In this document: positions 34,045-41,512 of the stretch, piece by piece
How the letters are laid out: each line of letters begins with the position of its first letter
How positions within the stretch are numbered: the stretch's first letter is position 1
NCBI GenBank assembly: GCA_944387065.1
Contig: CALXDM010000004.1
Coordinates: 62,001-126,000 of the forward strand
DNA: 64,000 nucleotides
Source: an uncultured Oscillospiraceae bacterium
GTDB lineage: Bacteria; Bacillota; Clostridia; Oscillospirales; Oscillospiraceae
Direction of reading: 5' to 3'
Notes under the pieces: generated by a model
What the model was told of the DNA's origin: nothing
The model's database searches: none
Seen by the model: the letters and a program-made list of their open reading frames with translations, nothing else
Made by a program: the position numbers and the translations under genes

Positions 34045-35106
34045 TCACAGCAGGTCCAGCAGGGCCTGCTTGCCCATGGGATAGCGGATGGCGTGACCAG
34101 GCCGGTCAGGCAGGATCAGGGTGATGCCCTCCCCCGCCCCTTTCTTGTCCAGCCCGATGGCGGCGGCATAGTCCCGACCGGTGCAGGGGATGTCCCGGGG
34201 CAGCCCAAAGGCTTGGGTCAGTTCCCCGATCCGGGCGGCCAGGTTGGGCGGGGTGATGCCCAGCTCCACCCCCAGCTCCGCCTCCCGCACCATGCCGGCG
34301 GCCACCGCCTGGCCGTGGGTCCACAGCTGATAGCGTCCGGCCAGCTCATAGGCATGGCCCAGGGTGTGCCCGAAGTTGAGCAGCATCCGGGCGCCGGTAT
34401 CCCGCTCGTCCTGCTCCACAACTTTGCGTTTTATATTACAACAAGTATACAGAACGGGTTCAATCTCCTGGGTGATTTGGGGGCGGCTGGCGTGCCGCTC
34501 TAGGAAGCGCAGCAGGTCCTCGTCGGCGATGCAGCCGTACTTGATGACCTCCGCCATGCCGTCGGCAAAGACCGGGTCGGGCAGGCTGTCCAGCGCGTCC
34601 GGGTCCATGAGCACCAGCCGGGGCTGCCAGAAGGCGCCGGCCAGGTTTTTCCCCCGCTCCAGGTTGACGGCAACCTTCCCCCCCACGGAGGAATCCACCT
34701 GGGCCAGCAGGGTGGTGGGGATCTGGACGAAGTCCACCCCCCGCAGGATGGTGGCCGCGGCAAAGCCGGCCAGGTCGCCCACCACGCCGCCCCCCAGGGC
34801 GACCACCCCGTCGGTGCGGGTCAGGCCGAAGGCCATCATCTCCTCCCACAGCTGGGCCAGCTGGGCGGCGCACTTGCTCTGCTCTCCAGCAGGGATGACC
34901 CGCAGGGCCACCTGGAAACCGGCGCTGGCCAGGCTGGCCCTCAGCCGCTCCTGGAAGAGGGGGCCGGCGACGCTGTCGGTGATCACGAACAATCGGCCCG
35001 CCTGGGGCAGGGTCTGCCGGCACAGCTGGCCCGCCTGGGCCAGCAGGCCCCGTTGGATCTGGATCTCATAGTTCCGGCCCGGCAGGGCCACGGTGAGGGT
35101 TCTCAT
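34045..35106 (-). CDS. aroB: 3-dehydroquinate synthase
   Basis: AroB cyclises DAHP to dehydroquinate with NAD and a divalent metal. The 353-residue protein has GVVALGGGVVGDLAGFAAATILRG, FVQIPTTLLAQVDSSVGGKVAVNL, the metal-binding Glu (ADGMAEVIKYG) and His residues (LNFGHTLGHAYE, THGQAVAAGM). AGGAGG lies 9 nt before the ATG at 35106. It is the third protein-coding gene of the operon after the leader. Confidence 0.97.
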   Translation of the reverse strand: MRTLTVALPGRNYEIQIQRGLLAQAGQLCRQTLPQAGRLFVITDSVAGPLFQERLRASLASAGFQVALRVIPAGEQSKCAAQLAQLWEEMMAFGLTRTDGVVALGGGVVGDLAGFAAATILRGVDFVQIPTTLLAQVDSSVGGKVAVNLERGKNLAGAFWQPRLVLMDPDALDSLPDPVFADGMAEVIKYGCIADEDLLRFLERHASRPQITQEIEPVLYTCCNIKRKVVEQDERDTGARMLLNFGHTLGHAYELAGRYQLWTHGQAVAAGMVREAELGVELGITPPNLAARIGELTQAFGLPRDIPCTGRDYAAAIGLDKKGAGEGITLILPDRPGHAIRYPMGKQALLDLL

Positions 35107-35145
35107 CAAACAGCGCCTCCTTTTGGCTGAGTTGGGGAAGGTGGA

Positions 35146-35478
35146 TTACAGCCCATCCAGGATCTGGGCCAGGGTGTCCAGGAAAGACTCCTCGCCCATG
35201 GTGTTGAGTTTGAAAAACAGGGCCTGGCTGCCGCCGGCGGTCATGGCGGTGACCCGGACCTGATCTCCCGTGCCCACGACGGTGACGGACATGGCCACTC
35301 GGTTGCCGCCCAGCATACTGTACCGCTCATACATCCGGACGGCCACCTGGACAGCGCCCAGGGTGAAGTCACTCCCCTCCTCATAGGAGGCGGAGGCGCT
35401 GCCGTTCAGCACGCCGTGATGCAGGTGTTCCACAATGTGACGGAAATCGCCCGTGAGGGTGCGCTCCAGCATAGCCAT
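35146..35478 (-). CDS. Small protein resembling DUF6054
   Basis: A 110-residue protein (MAMLERTLTGDFRHIVEHLHHGVLN, then GSDFTLGAVQVAVRMYERYSMLGGNRVAMSVTVVG and ALFFKLNTMGEESFLDTL). I recognise a resemblance to the uncharacterised DUF6054 family but cannot verify it. It lacks membrane segments and cofactor motifs. Its place between aroF and aroB suggests co-expression with the shikimate enzymes rather than a known step of the pathway. Confidence 0.75.
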   Translation of the reverse strand: MAMLERTLTGDFRHIVEHLHHGVLNGSASASYEEGSDFTLGAVQVAVRMYERYSMLGGNRVAMSVTVVGTGDQVRVTAMTAGGSQALFFKLNTMGEESFLDTLAQILDGL

Positions 35479-35535
35479 AGGGGATGCTCCTTTCTATCTT
35501 TGCGGGGCAGGTTGGTTTGGCCGGGTGGCCCCGCT

Positions 35536-36555
35536 TTAGGCCAGGGTCTTGCCCATCAGGGACACCAGGGGCCGCAGCTGATCCATCAGGCGGCGGAAGT
35601 TATCCGGGGTGAGGGACTGCTGTCCATCGCACTTGGCGTGGGGTGGGTCGTTGTGCACCTCCACCATCAGCCCGTCTGCCCCCACGGCGGCGGCGGCCAT
35701 GGCCAGCGGCTCCACCAGCCAGTACATCCCCGCCGCGTGGGAGGGATCCACCACGATGGGCAGGTGGCTCATGCGCCGGATGACGGGGATGGCGGACAGA
35801 TCCAGGGTGTTGCGGGTGTAGGTCTCGAAGGTGCGCACCCCCCGCTCGCACAGCACCACGTTCTCGTTGCCGGCGGCCATGATGTATTCCGCAGACATGA
35901 TCCACTCCTCATAGCTGTTGGCCAGTCCCCGCTTGAGTAGGATGGGCTTGGACATCTTGCCCACCTCCTTGAGCAGGTCGAAGTTTTGCATATTCCGGGC
36001 GCCGATCTGCACCAGATCCACCGTCTCCTCGAATAGCTCACAGTACTTGGGGCTCATCAGCTCGGTGACGATGGGCAGCCCCGTGGCCTTTCTGGCCTCC
36101 AGCAGCAGCTCCAGCCCGTCGGTGCCCATGCCCTGGAAGGAGTAGGGAGAGGTACGGGGCTTGAAGGCGCCCCCCCGCATCAGGGCCGCGCCGGCGGCCT
36201 TCACGTCCTGGGCTACGGAGATGATCTGCTCCCGGCTCTCCACCGAGCAGGGCCCGGCGATGACGGTGAAGGCTCCCCCGCCGATGGGAACGCCGCATAC
36301 GTCCACCACCGTGTCCTCGGGGTGGAACTTCCGGTTGGCCTTCTTATAGGGCTCCTGCACCCGCATGACCCGCTCCACGTGTTCGTCCATGGCCAGTTTA
36401 TCCATGTCGATGTCGGAGGTGTCCCCCACCAGGCCCAGGATGGAGCAGCCCACGCCGTTGGTGATGCCCACCTTGACGCCGTGATCCTGTTCCAGCTGGC
36501 GCACCAGCGCCTGAATGTCCTCTTGCCGGGTACCCGGCCGCATTACGATCACCAT
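35536..36555 (-). CDS. aroF: 3-deoxy-7-phosphoheptulonate synthase, type I-beta
   Basis: DAHP synthase condenses PEP and erythrose-4-phosphate, the first step of the shikimate pathway. The 339-residue protein has an N-terminal ferredoxin-like regulatory domain (about residues 1-70, MRPGTRQEDIQALVRQLE) and the TIM-barrel with VIAGPCSVESREQI, MRGGAFKPRTSPYSFQGMG, QIGARNMQNFDLLKEVG, KPILLKRGL and VDPSHAAGMYWLVEPLA. This is the I-beta form, whose N-domain often mediates Tyr/Phe or prephenate feedback. It is the first enzyme gene behind the leader peptide and attenuator. Confidence 0.96.
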   Translation of the reverse strand: MVIVMRPGTRQEDIQALVRQLEQDHGVKVGITNGVGCSILGLVGDTSDIDMDKLAMDEHVERVMRVQEPYKKANRKFHPEDTVVDVCGVPIGGGAFTVIAGPCSVESREQIISVAQDVKAAGAALMRGGAFKPRTSPYSFQGMGTDGLELLLEARKATGLPIVTELMSPKYCELFEETVDLVQIGARNMQNFDLLKEVGKMSKPILLKRGLANSYEEWIMSAEYIMAAGNENVVLCERGVRTFETYTRNTLDLSAIPVIRRMSHLPIVVDPSHAAGMYWLVEPLAMAAAAVGADGLMVEVHNDPPHAKCDGQQSLTPDNFRRLMDQLRPLVSLMGKTLA

Positions 36556-36596
36556 ATTGCGTTCTCAGTCCTTTCTTTGACCCATGAGATAGAAAG

Positions 36597-36629
36597 AAGC
36601 CCATTGACAGCGGACGTGTCAATGAGCTT
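36597..36629 (-). terminator. Attenuator terminator of the aromatic operon
   Basis: On the minus strand AAGCTCATTGACA pairs with TGTCAATGGGCTT (13 bp, one G-U), with the 7-nt loop CGTCCGC, followed by CTTTCTATCT. It lies between the leader peptide stop and aroF. The loop is complementary to GCGGACG (36686-36680) at the end of the leader gene. Confidence 0.75.
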
Positions 36630-36673
36630 CGGCATCCATAGCCTGTCGCGCGCCCCGGCGAAGGGGCGGAAAC

Positions 36674-36772
36674 TCACAGCGTCCGCAGTCTCTCCATGGC
36701 AAAATAGCCGAACCCGGTAAATCGAGTCCAGCCAAACAGGAAGGAAAAACGGTGGGCGCGGCGCAGCTTCAT
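36674..36772 (-). CDS. Phe-rich leader peptide of the aromatic operon
   Basis: A 32-codon ORF starting MKLRRAHRFSFLFGW, followed by TRFTGFGYFAMERLRTL and a stop. Six Phe, one Trp and one Tyr fall in residues 9-24, far above chance. AGAGGT lies 7 nt before the ATG, and a TTGCAA-17-TATACT promoter lies directly upstream. The ORF ends 45 nt before a terminator hairpin in front of aroF. This is the architecture of a ribosome-mediated attenuator: when charged tRNA-Phe is scarce, a ribosome stalls in the Phe cluster and the downstream fold changes. The function is inferred from architecture. Confidence 0.75.
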   Translation of the reverse strand: MKLRRAHRFSFLFGWTRFTGFGYFAMERLRTL

Positions 36773-36802
36773 ACGCGTACCTCTCATTCGATGGTTGCCC
36801 AT

Positions 36803-36831
36803 AGTATACTCCAAGCTGGAACAGATTGCAA
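36803..36831 (-). promoter_or_regulatory. Promoter of the aromatic operon
   Basis: TTGCAA (36831-36826) and TATACT (36808-36803) on the minus strand are 17 bp apart. The predicted start is about 24 nt before the leader peptide ATG. Confidence 0.75.
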
Positions 36832-36839
36832 GGGTTTTC

Positions 36840-36868
36840 TTGACAAGGCTGGGCAGGGGGGGTACCAT
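36840..36868 (+). promoter_or_regulatory. Promoter of cinA
   Basis: TTGACA (36840-36845) and TACCAT (36863-36868), 17 bp apart; divergent from the aromatic operon promoter. Confidence 0.55.
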
Positions 36869-36893
36869 GGAGGAGAAAAGGAGTTGACAGGCC

Positions 36894-38162
36894 GTGAGCC
36901 ATAGTGTGGAATTGCTGGCGGTGGGCACCGAGCTGCTGTTGGGCAGCGTGGCCAACACCGACGCACAGCTGCTCTCCCGGGAGCTGTCCGGGTTGGGGCT
37001 GAACGTATACTATCACTCCGTGGTGGGGGACAACCCGGCCCGGCTGGCCGCGGCGGTGGAGCTGGCCAAGTCCCGGGCGGACGTGCTCATCACCACCGGC
37101 GGGCTGGGGCCCACCTGTGATGATCTGACCAAGCGGGTGGTGGCCCAGGCCTTTGGCAGGCAGCTGATCTACCACCCCGCGTGCGCCGACGCCATCCGGG
37201 CCTACTTTGCCGCCTCTGGACGGGAGATGCCGGAGAACAATTTGCAGCAGGCCTGGCTGCCCGAGGGGTGCCAGGTGCTGGAAAACCGCTGGGGCACCGC
37301 CCCTGGCTGCGCCTTTCACAGCCAGGGCTGCTGGGTGGTGATGCTTCCCGGTCCGCCGGGGGAGTGCCTGCCCATGTTCCGGGAGCAGGCCGCCCCCTGG
37401 CTGGCCCAGCTGAGCGAGGGGGTGATCCGCTCCAGAACCCTGCGGGTATTCGGATGGGGGGAATCCCAGGTGGAGCGGCTGCTGCGGCCCCAGATGGACC
37501 GGCTGACCAACCCCACCCTGGCCCCCTATGCCAAGCAAGGGGAGGTGGAGCTGCGCATCACCGCCAAGGCGGAGGACGGGCAGACTGCCCAGGCCCTCAT
37601 CGCCCCGGTGGAGCGGGAGGTGCGCGCGGCGTTAGGGGATCTGGTCTACGGCACGGAGGGAAACAGCCTGGAGCGGGTGGTGCTGGAGGGGCTGAAGGAC
37701 CGGGGGCTGACCCTGGGCACCGCAGAGAGCTGCACCGGGGGGCTGTTGGCCAAGCGGATGACCGACCTGCCCGGAGCCGCCGCGGCATTCCGGGGGAGCG
37801 TGGTGAGCTATGTCAACGAGGTGAAGCGCCAGGTGTTGGGGGTGCCCCAGGCTCTGCTGGAAGAGCGGGGAGCGGTTTGCGAGGAAGTGGCCCGGGCCAT
37901 GGCCCAGGGAGCCCGCAGGGTGCTGGATTGCGATGTGGCGGTGTCCACCACCGGCGTGGCTGGCCCCGACAGCGACGAGTGGGGCAACCCGGTGGGACTG
38001 GTGTATGTGGCCCTGGCCACGCAGTCGGGGTGTTGGGTGAGAAAGCTCAACCTGGCCGGGGCCGTGGAGGGCCGGGAGCGGGTGCGCACCCTGGCGGCCA
38101 GCCACGGGCTGGATATGGTCCGCCGATGGCTGGCCGGGCTGGAGATCGTCCCCGACCTGTGA
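36894..38162 (+). CDS. cinA: CinA: NMN amidohydrolase/ADP-ribose pyrophosphatase
   Basis: CinA combines an N-terminal MoaB/COG1058 domain (VELLAVGTELLLGSVANTDAQLL, VLITTGGLGPTCDDLTKRVVA, VMLPGPPGEC) with a C-terminal nicotinamide-nucleotide amidase domain (TLGTAESCTGGLLAKRMTD, AFRGSVVSYVNEVKRQVLGV, VSTTGVAGPDSDEWGNPVGLVYVA). The 422-residue length is standard. It recycles pyridine nucleotides and in some Firmicutes is competence-induced. The start is a GTG at 36894 behind AAAGGAG. Confidence 0.95.
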   Translation: MSHSVELLAVGTELLLGSVANTDAQLLSRELSGLGLNVYYHSVVGDNPARLAAAVELAKSRADVLITTGGLGPTCDDLTKRVVAQAFGRQLIYHPACADAIRAYFAASGREMPENNLQQAWLPEGCQVLENRWGTAPGCAFHSQGCWVVMLPGPPGECLPMFREQAAPWLAQLSEGVIRSRTLRVFGWGESQVERLLRPQMDRLTNPTLAPYAKQGEVELRITAKAEDGQTAQALIAPVEREVRAALGDLVYGTEGNSLERVVLEGLKDRGLTLGTAESCTGGLLAKRMTDLPGAAAAFRGSVVSYVNEVKRQVLGVPQALLEERGAVCEEVARAMAQGARRVLDCDVAVSTTGVAGPDSDEWGNPVGLVYVALATQSGCWVRKLNLAGAVEGRERVRTLAASHGLDMVRRWLAGLEIVPDL

Positions 38163-38176
38163 GGGCCGGCCCCGGC

Positions 38177-38205
38177 TTGACAGGGCCTTCCAGGCGGGAT
38201 AAAAT
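38177..38205 (+). promoter_or_regulatory. Promoter of thiI
   Basis: TTGACA (38177-38182) and TAAAAT (38200-38205), 17 bp apart, in the 92-bp cinA-thiI gap. Confidence 0.75.
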
Positions 38206-38254
38206 ATGGGGATACAATGACACATTGGCTCGATCAGGGACGGAGGGGAGACGT

Positions 38255-39427
38255 ATGAGGGAGATCATACTGCTCAAACAGGGGGAGATGGTGCTCAAAG
38301 GGCTCAACCGCCGGGGTTTTGAGGACAAGCTCATGGGCAACGCCAGGCGGCGGCTGAAGAGGTACGGCTCCTTCCAGGTGTACACCCGGCAGTCCACCAC
38401 CTATATAGAGCCCCAGGACGAGGGGTGCGATCTGGAGGGGGCCTGGCAGGCCATGGGGAAGCTGTTCGGGGTGGCAGGACTGTGCCGGGCCCAGTCCTGT
38501 GCCAAGGACAAGGAGGCCATCGTGGCCTGCGCCAAGGAATATCTGGGGGATCAGCTGGGCCGGGCCAAATCCTTCAAAGTGGAGTCCAAGCGGGCGGACA
38601 AGTCCTTCCCCATGACCTCCATCCAGCTGTCCCAGTATGTGGGCGGGGCGCTGCACGACGCCTTCCCCCACCTGGCGGTGGACGTGCATAACCCCCAGCT
38701 CACCGTCCATGTGGAGGTGCGCGACTATGAGGCCTTCGTCCACGCCGATGCGCAGGCGGGGGCGGGGGGCCTGCCTGTGGGCATGGGGGGGCGGGCCCTG
38801 TCCCTGCTGTCCGGGGGCATCGACTCGCCGGTGGCCTCCTGGATGGTGGCCAAGCGGGGGGTCATCGTGGACATGATCCACTACTACTCCTATCCTTATA
38901 CCTCCCCCGAGGCCAAGGAGAAGGTGCTGGAACTGGCCCGGTTGCTGGTGCCCTACCTGGGCAAGACCTGCGTCCATGTGGTGCCCTTCACCACCGTTCA
39001 GGAGACGCTGCGCCGGGCCTGCCCGGAGGAGCTGTTCACCCTGCTCATGCGCCGGTTCATGATGCGTATTGCCTGCCAGGTGGCCCAGCGCAACGGCATC
39101 CAGGCCCTGGTTACCGGGGAGTCGGTGGGGCAGGTGGCCAGCCAGACCCTGGAGGCGCTGGCCTGTACCGACGCAGTGTGCACCCTGCCGGTGCTGCGCC
39201 CGGTGGTGGGCATGGACAAGGAGGAGATTGTGGCGGTGGCCCGGCGGATCGGCACCTTTGAGACCTCCATCCTGCCCTATGAGGACTGCTGCACCGTTTT
39301 CACCCCCCGGCATCCCCGCACCCGGCCTCGGGTGGAGCAGCTGGAGCAGGCGGAGGCCGTTCTGGATGTCCAGGCCATGGTGGACGAGGCGGTGGCCGGC
39401 ATCCAGCGGGTGGTGCTGGAGCTGTAA
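38255..39427 (+). CDS. thiI: tRNA 4-thiouridine synthase ThiI (no rhodanese domain)
   Basis: ThiI thiolates U8 of tRNA and can supply sulfur for thiamin thiazole. The 390-residue protein has the N-terminal ferredoxin-like segment (IILLKQGEMVLKGLNRRGFED), a THUMP domain (about 60-165) and a PP-loop domain with LSLLSGGIDSPVASWM. The C-terminal rhodanese domain found in E. coli ThiI is absent, as in most Firmicutes, so a cysteine desulfurase must deliver sulfur directly. GGAGG lies 8 nt before the ATG. Confidence 0.95.
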   Translation: MREIILLKQGEMVLKGLNRRGFEDKLMGNARRRLKRYGSFQVYTRQSTTYIEPQDEGCDLEGAWQAMGKLFGVAGLCRAQSCAKDKEAIVACAKEYLGDQLGRAKSFKVESKRADKSFPMTSIQLSQYVGGALHDAFPHLAVDVHNPQLTVHVEVRDYEAFVHADAQAGAGGLPVGMGGRALSLLSGGIDSPVASWMVAKRGVIVDMIHYYSYPYTSPEAKEKVLELARLLVPYLGKTCVHVVPFTTVQETLRRACPEELFTLLMRRFMMRIACQVAQRNGIQALVTGESVGQVASQTLEALACTDAVCTLPVLRPVVGMDKEEIVAVARRIGTFETSILPYEDCCTVFTPRHPRTRPRVEQLEQAEAVLDVQAMVDEAVAGIQRVVLEL

Positions 39428-39460
39428 GCCCGCCCAGTTTGATAAGAGACGACCCAAACA

Positions 39461-39500
39461 AAGACCCAGGCTCCCGGCATACGCCGGGAGCCTGGGTCTT
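39461..39500. terminator. Very strong bidirectional terminator
   Basis: An 18-bp perfect stem (AAGACCCAGGCTCCCGGC and its complement) around ATAC, between converging thiI and the gene at 39517-39843. Confidence 0.9.
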
Positions 39501-39516
39501 TGTGGCGGGCAGGGGA

Positions 39517-39843
39517 TTACAGCAGCTCGGATACGACGGCCTGGACATAGTCCAGGTCCTCAAAACTGGTGGAGGCGCCGATGGAAAACAGCAGGACCCC
39601 GTCCTGGCTCTGGCAAAAGACGCTTGCCCTGGCCAGGGCCTGGGTTGCTTGCTGGTCGTCTACCCCGGCGATCCGGGCAGAAACCACTCCATCCCGGAGG
39701 ATCTCCACCGGGTCGATCCCCTCCTGGCTGTACTCCCGCAGCCGGGCGGCCAGATGGCCGGTGAGGCGGCGCAGCAGGTTGGGATCGGCCGGGGGGCCGG
39801 CCCAGTCCGGATGATCGGGGGTTAGTACAACGGTGCGCTTCAT
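39517..39843 (-). CDS. Uncharacterised 108-residue protein
   Basis: I do not recognise this protein. It starts MKRTVVLTPDHPDWAG and has an amphipathic segment (LLRRLTGHLAARLREYSQ), then VEILRDGVVSARIAG, LLFSIGASTSFEDLDYVQAV. It has no membrane helix or cofactor motif and is acidic at the C-terminus. GGGAGGG precedes the ATG. It lies 43 bp downstream of the stalk-domain gene and could be in the same transcript. Confidence 0.65.
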   Translation of the reverse strand: MKRTVVLTPDHPDWAGPPADPNLLRRLTGHLAARLREYSQEGIDPVEILRDGVVSARIAGVDDQQATQALARASVFCQSQDGVLLFSIGASTSFEDLDYVQAVVSELL

Positions 39844-39886
39844 GAGGATCCCTCCCAAGTGTGGGGTTGTGGCTGGGGAATGGGGG

Positions 39887-41014
39887 TTACAGGCCGGTGG
39901 CCAGGGTAGGAAGCAGCCGGTAGCCCTCGTCAGACAGGGCCTGCAGGGCGGCGGAGAGGGCGGCCTGGCCTTGACGGTCGCATACTGCCTCCACATAGTT
40001 GGCCTGGCCGCTGCTGAGCTGGCCCAGCAGCTGGTAGGCGGTGTCGGGCGCTTCCCACCGGATGGTGGCCGACCAGACGGCCCAGCCCGCCTGCTCCAGC
40101 TGGGCGCGCTGGTTTTGATCCAGCCCGTCGGCCCGCACCAAATAGGCCGGGCAACGGGCGATGTCGGCCAGCAGCTGACTGCCCTGCTGAGCCTGCTGGA
40201 GGCATTGCGAAACGGTGCTCCCGGTCAGATCCAGGCCCACGCTGTGCCCCGCCCCCACCAGCTGCCGCACCAGGCCGTCCTGCTGGACAAGCTGCTCGGG
40301 GGTGAAGAGGAACAGGGCCGGCGTGCCCAGGTCGGACATCTGCCTGGCGATAGCCTGCGCCGCCTCGCCCCAGAGGAAGGCCAGATAGACCGGAGGGCCG
40401 GAGTCGGGGGATTGTGAGGGTTCCGGCTGGGCCTGGGATGGGCTGGCGGAGGGCTGGCTTTGCTGGCTGATGGCCTGCTGGTAGCTGGCCAGGTTGTCCC
40501 GCAGCAATCCGTCGGCGGCGTCCAGGAAGTCTGCATCGCTAAGTACCACGGAACTGTTGGTGAGGCGCACCAGCGTACCGTAGGGGGTCCAGTTGGTGGT
40601 GTAGCGGGTCAAGCCAAAGTAGCTGCACAGCCAGGCCAAGGGCAGGAACACCATGGAGTTGCGCATCACCGCTCGGGCGTTCACCGGATTGCTCTGGGCG
40701 TCATAGGCGGCGTTGTTTTGCAGATCAAAGACGACGCTCCGGAACCCATCGGAGACCAGGGCGGTCTGGCGGGAGGCGTTGTACTGGGCGCTGACGCCCA
40801 GATTGATCCCTGTGTGCTGGATGGACAGCATGATATAGGGAACGTAGAGCGTCCCATCCACCAACATGGGCATATTCTCCGGCGTCATTTCCACAAACCG
40901 CTCGTTCACGGCCATGAAGTACACGTTGGAGGCCGCCCTGGAGCTGGCCGCGGCGATGGACAACAGCAGTGCGATGCCCAGCAGGGCCGCGCCTGCCCGG
41001 CGCAGGATGCCCAT
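39887..41014 (-). CDS. Secreted protein: stalk domain plus degenerate deacetylase-like region
   Basis: A 375-residue protein with a signal peptide (AGAALLGIALLLSIAAASSRA). The N-terminal ~150 residues match the copper-amine-oxidase N-terminal (stalk) domain pattern: NMPMLVDGTLYVPYIMLSI, VVFDLQNNAAYDAQSNPVNARA, NSMVFLPLAWLCSYFGLT. A Ser/Gln/Pro-rich linker follows (about 180-210). The C-terminal part (VYLAFLWGEAAQAIARQMSDLGTPALFLFTPEQL, AGHSVGLDLTG) resembles the start of a NodB fold but lacks the metal-binding His and catalytic Asp motifs. It is probably a non-catalytic envelope protein; the role is unknown. Confidence 0.7.
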   Translation of the reverse strand: MGILRRAGAALLGIALLLSIAAASSRAASNVYFMAVNERFVEMTPENMPMLVDGTLYVPYIMLSIQHTGINLGVSAQYNASRQTALVSDGFRSVVFDLQNNAAYDAQSNPVNARAVMRNSMVFLPLAWLCSYFGLTRYTTNWTPYGTLVRLTNSSVVLSDADFLDAADGLLRDNLASYQQAISQQSQPSASPSQAQPEPSQSPDSGPPVYLAFLWGEAAQAIARQMSDLGTPALFLFTPEQLVQQDGLVRQLVGAGHSVGLDLTGSTVSQCLQQAQQGSQLLADIARCPAYLVRADGLDQNQRAQLEQAGWAVWSATIRWEAPDTAYQLLGQLSSGQANYVEAVCDRQGQAALSAALQALSDEGYRLLPTLATGL

Positions 41015-41136
41015 CCCGATCCCTCCCCTCCCCGCAGATGTTAGATGAGGATATCATAGCACATGCCGGGGCCTGGGCGCAAGGGGCAGCCGCGTGGGGA
41101 CGGCAAACGCCCTGGCAAGGCCGGGGCAAAAGGAGC

Positions 41137-41460
41137 CTATGACCCGCCGCAGCAGCAGGCGGCCAATCCGGCCACAAACTGCTGAATTGAGGGCAACGCG
41201 GAGGTGCCGCACATGGCGTGCACCGCTGGGGCGCTGCGCCGGTAGCACACTTGCATGGCGGTGCGGATGGCCTGATCTACGCTGCCGATGTCGATCCGGC
41301 ACAGGCGGGCCACCTCTGGATAGATGAGTTTGCTGGGCATCTCCAGCGCGGCCGGATCCGCGTGGACCAAGAGCGCTGCGTACACCAGGCAGCGATAGCC
41401 CTGATAGCAGCCGGTCAGCCCAAAGCTACGCAGTTTGCCTTCAACTTCCGAATGGATCAT
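41137..41460 (-). CDS. Second receiver-less Spo0A C-terminal-domain protein
   Basis: A 107-residue protein that is essentially one Spo0A output domain: SFGLTGCYQGYRCLVYAALLV, then PSKLIYPEVARLCRIDIGSVDQAIRTAMQVCYR, matching the LYPDIA and VERAIRHA positions of Spo0A. There is no receiver domain. It ends in a Cys-rich tail (LAACCCGGS). GAAGGGGG precedes the ATG at 41460. It resembles the protein at 8400-8855 in layout but not closely in sequence. It lies between a secreted stalk-domain gene and a PTS IIC gene, with no partner kinase. Confidence 0.7.
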   Translation of the reverse strand: MIHSEVEGKLRSFGLTGCYQGYRCLVYAALLVHADPAALEMPSKLIYPEVARLCRIDIGSVDQAIRTAMQVCYRRSAPAVHAMCGTSALPSIQQFVAGLAACCCGGS

Positions 41461-41512
41461 GGCCGCCCCCTTCTTTCCGTTTCCCGCACAATCTGGTCAG
41501 CGCCCGGCCCGG

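Noticed and set aside
36556..36800. T-box leader before aroF
   Set aside because: No T-box core sequence (GGTGG-type antiterminator bulge) or specifier stem is visible; the aromatic leader ORF and terminator explain the region better.
36549..37538. Long minus-strand frame over the cinA start that contains the leader peptide in frame
   Set aside because: Only the last 32 codons have a ribosome site and promoter; the rest is antisense to cinA with low-complexity composition. The short leader ORF is the better reading.
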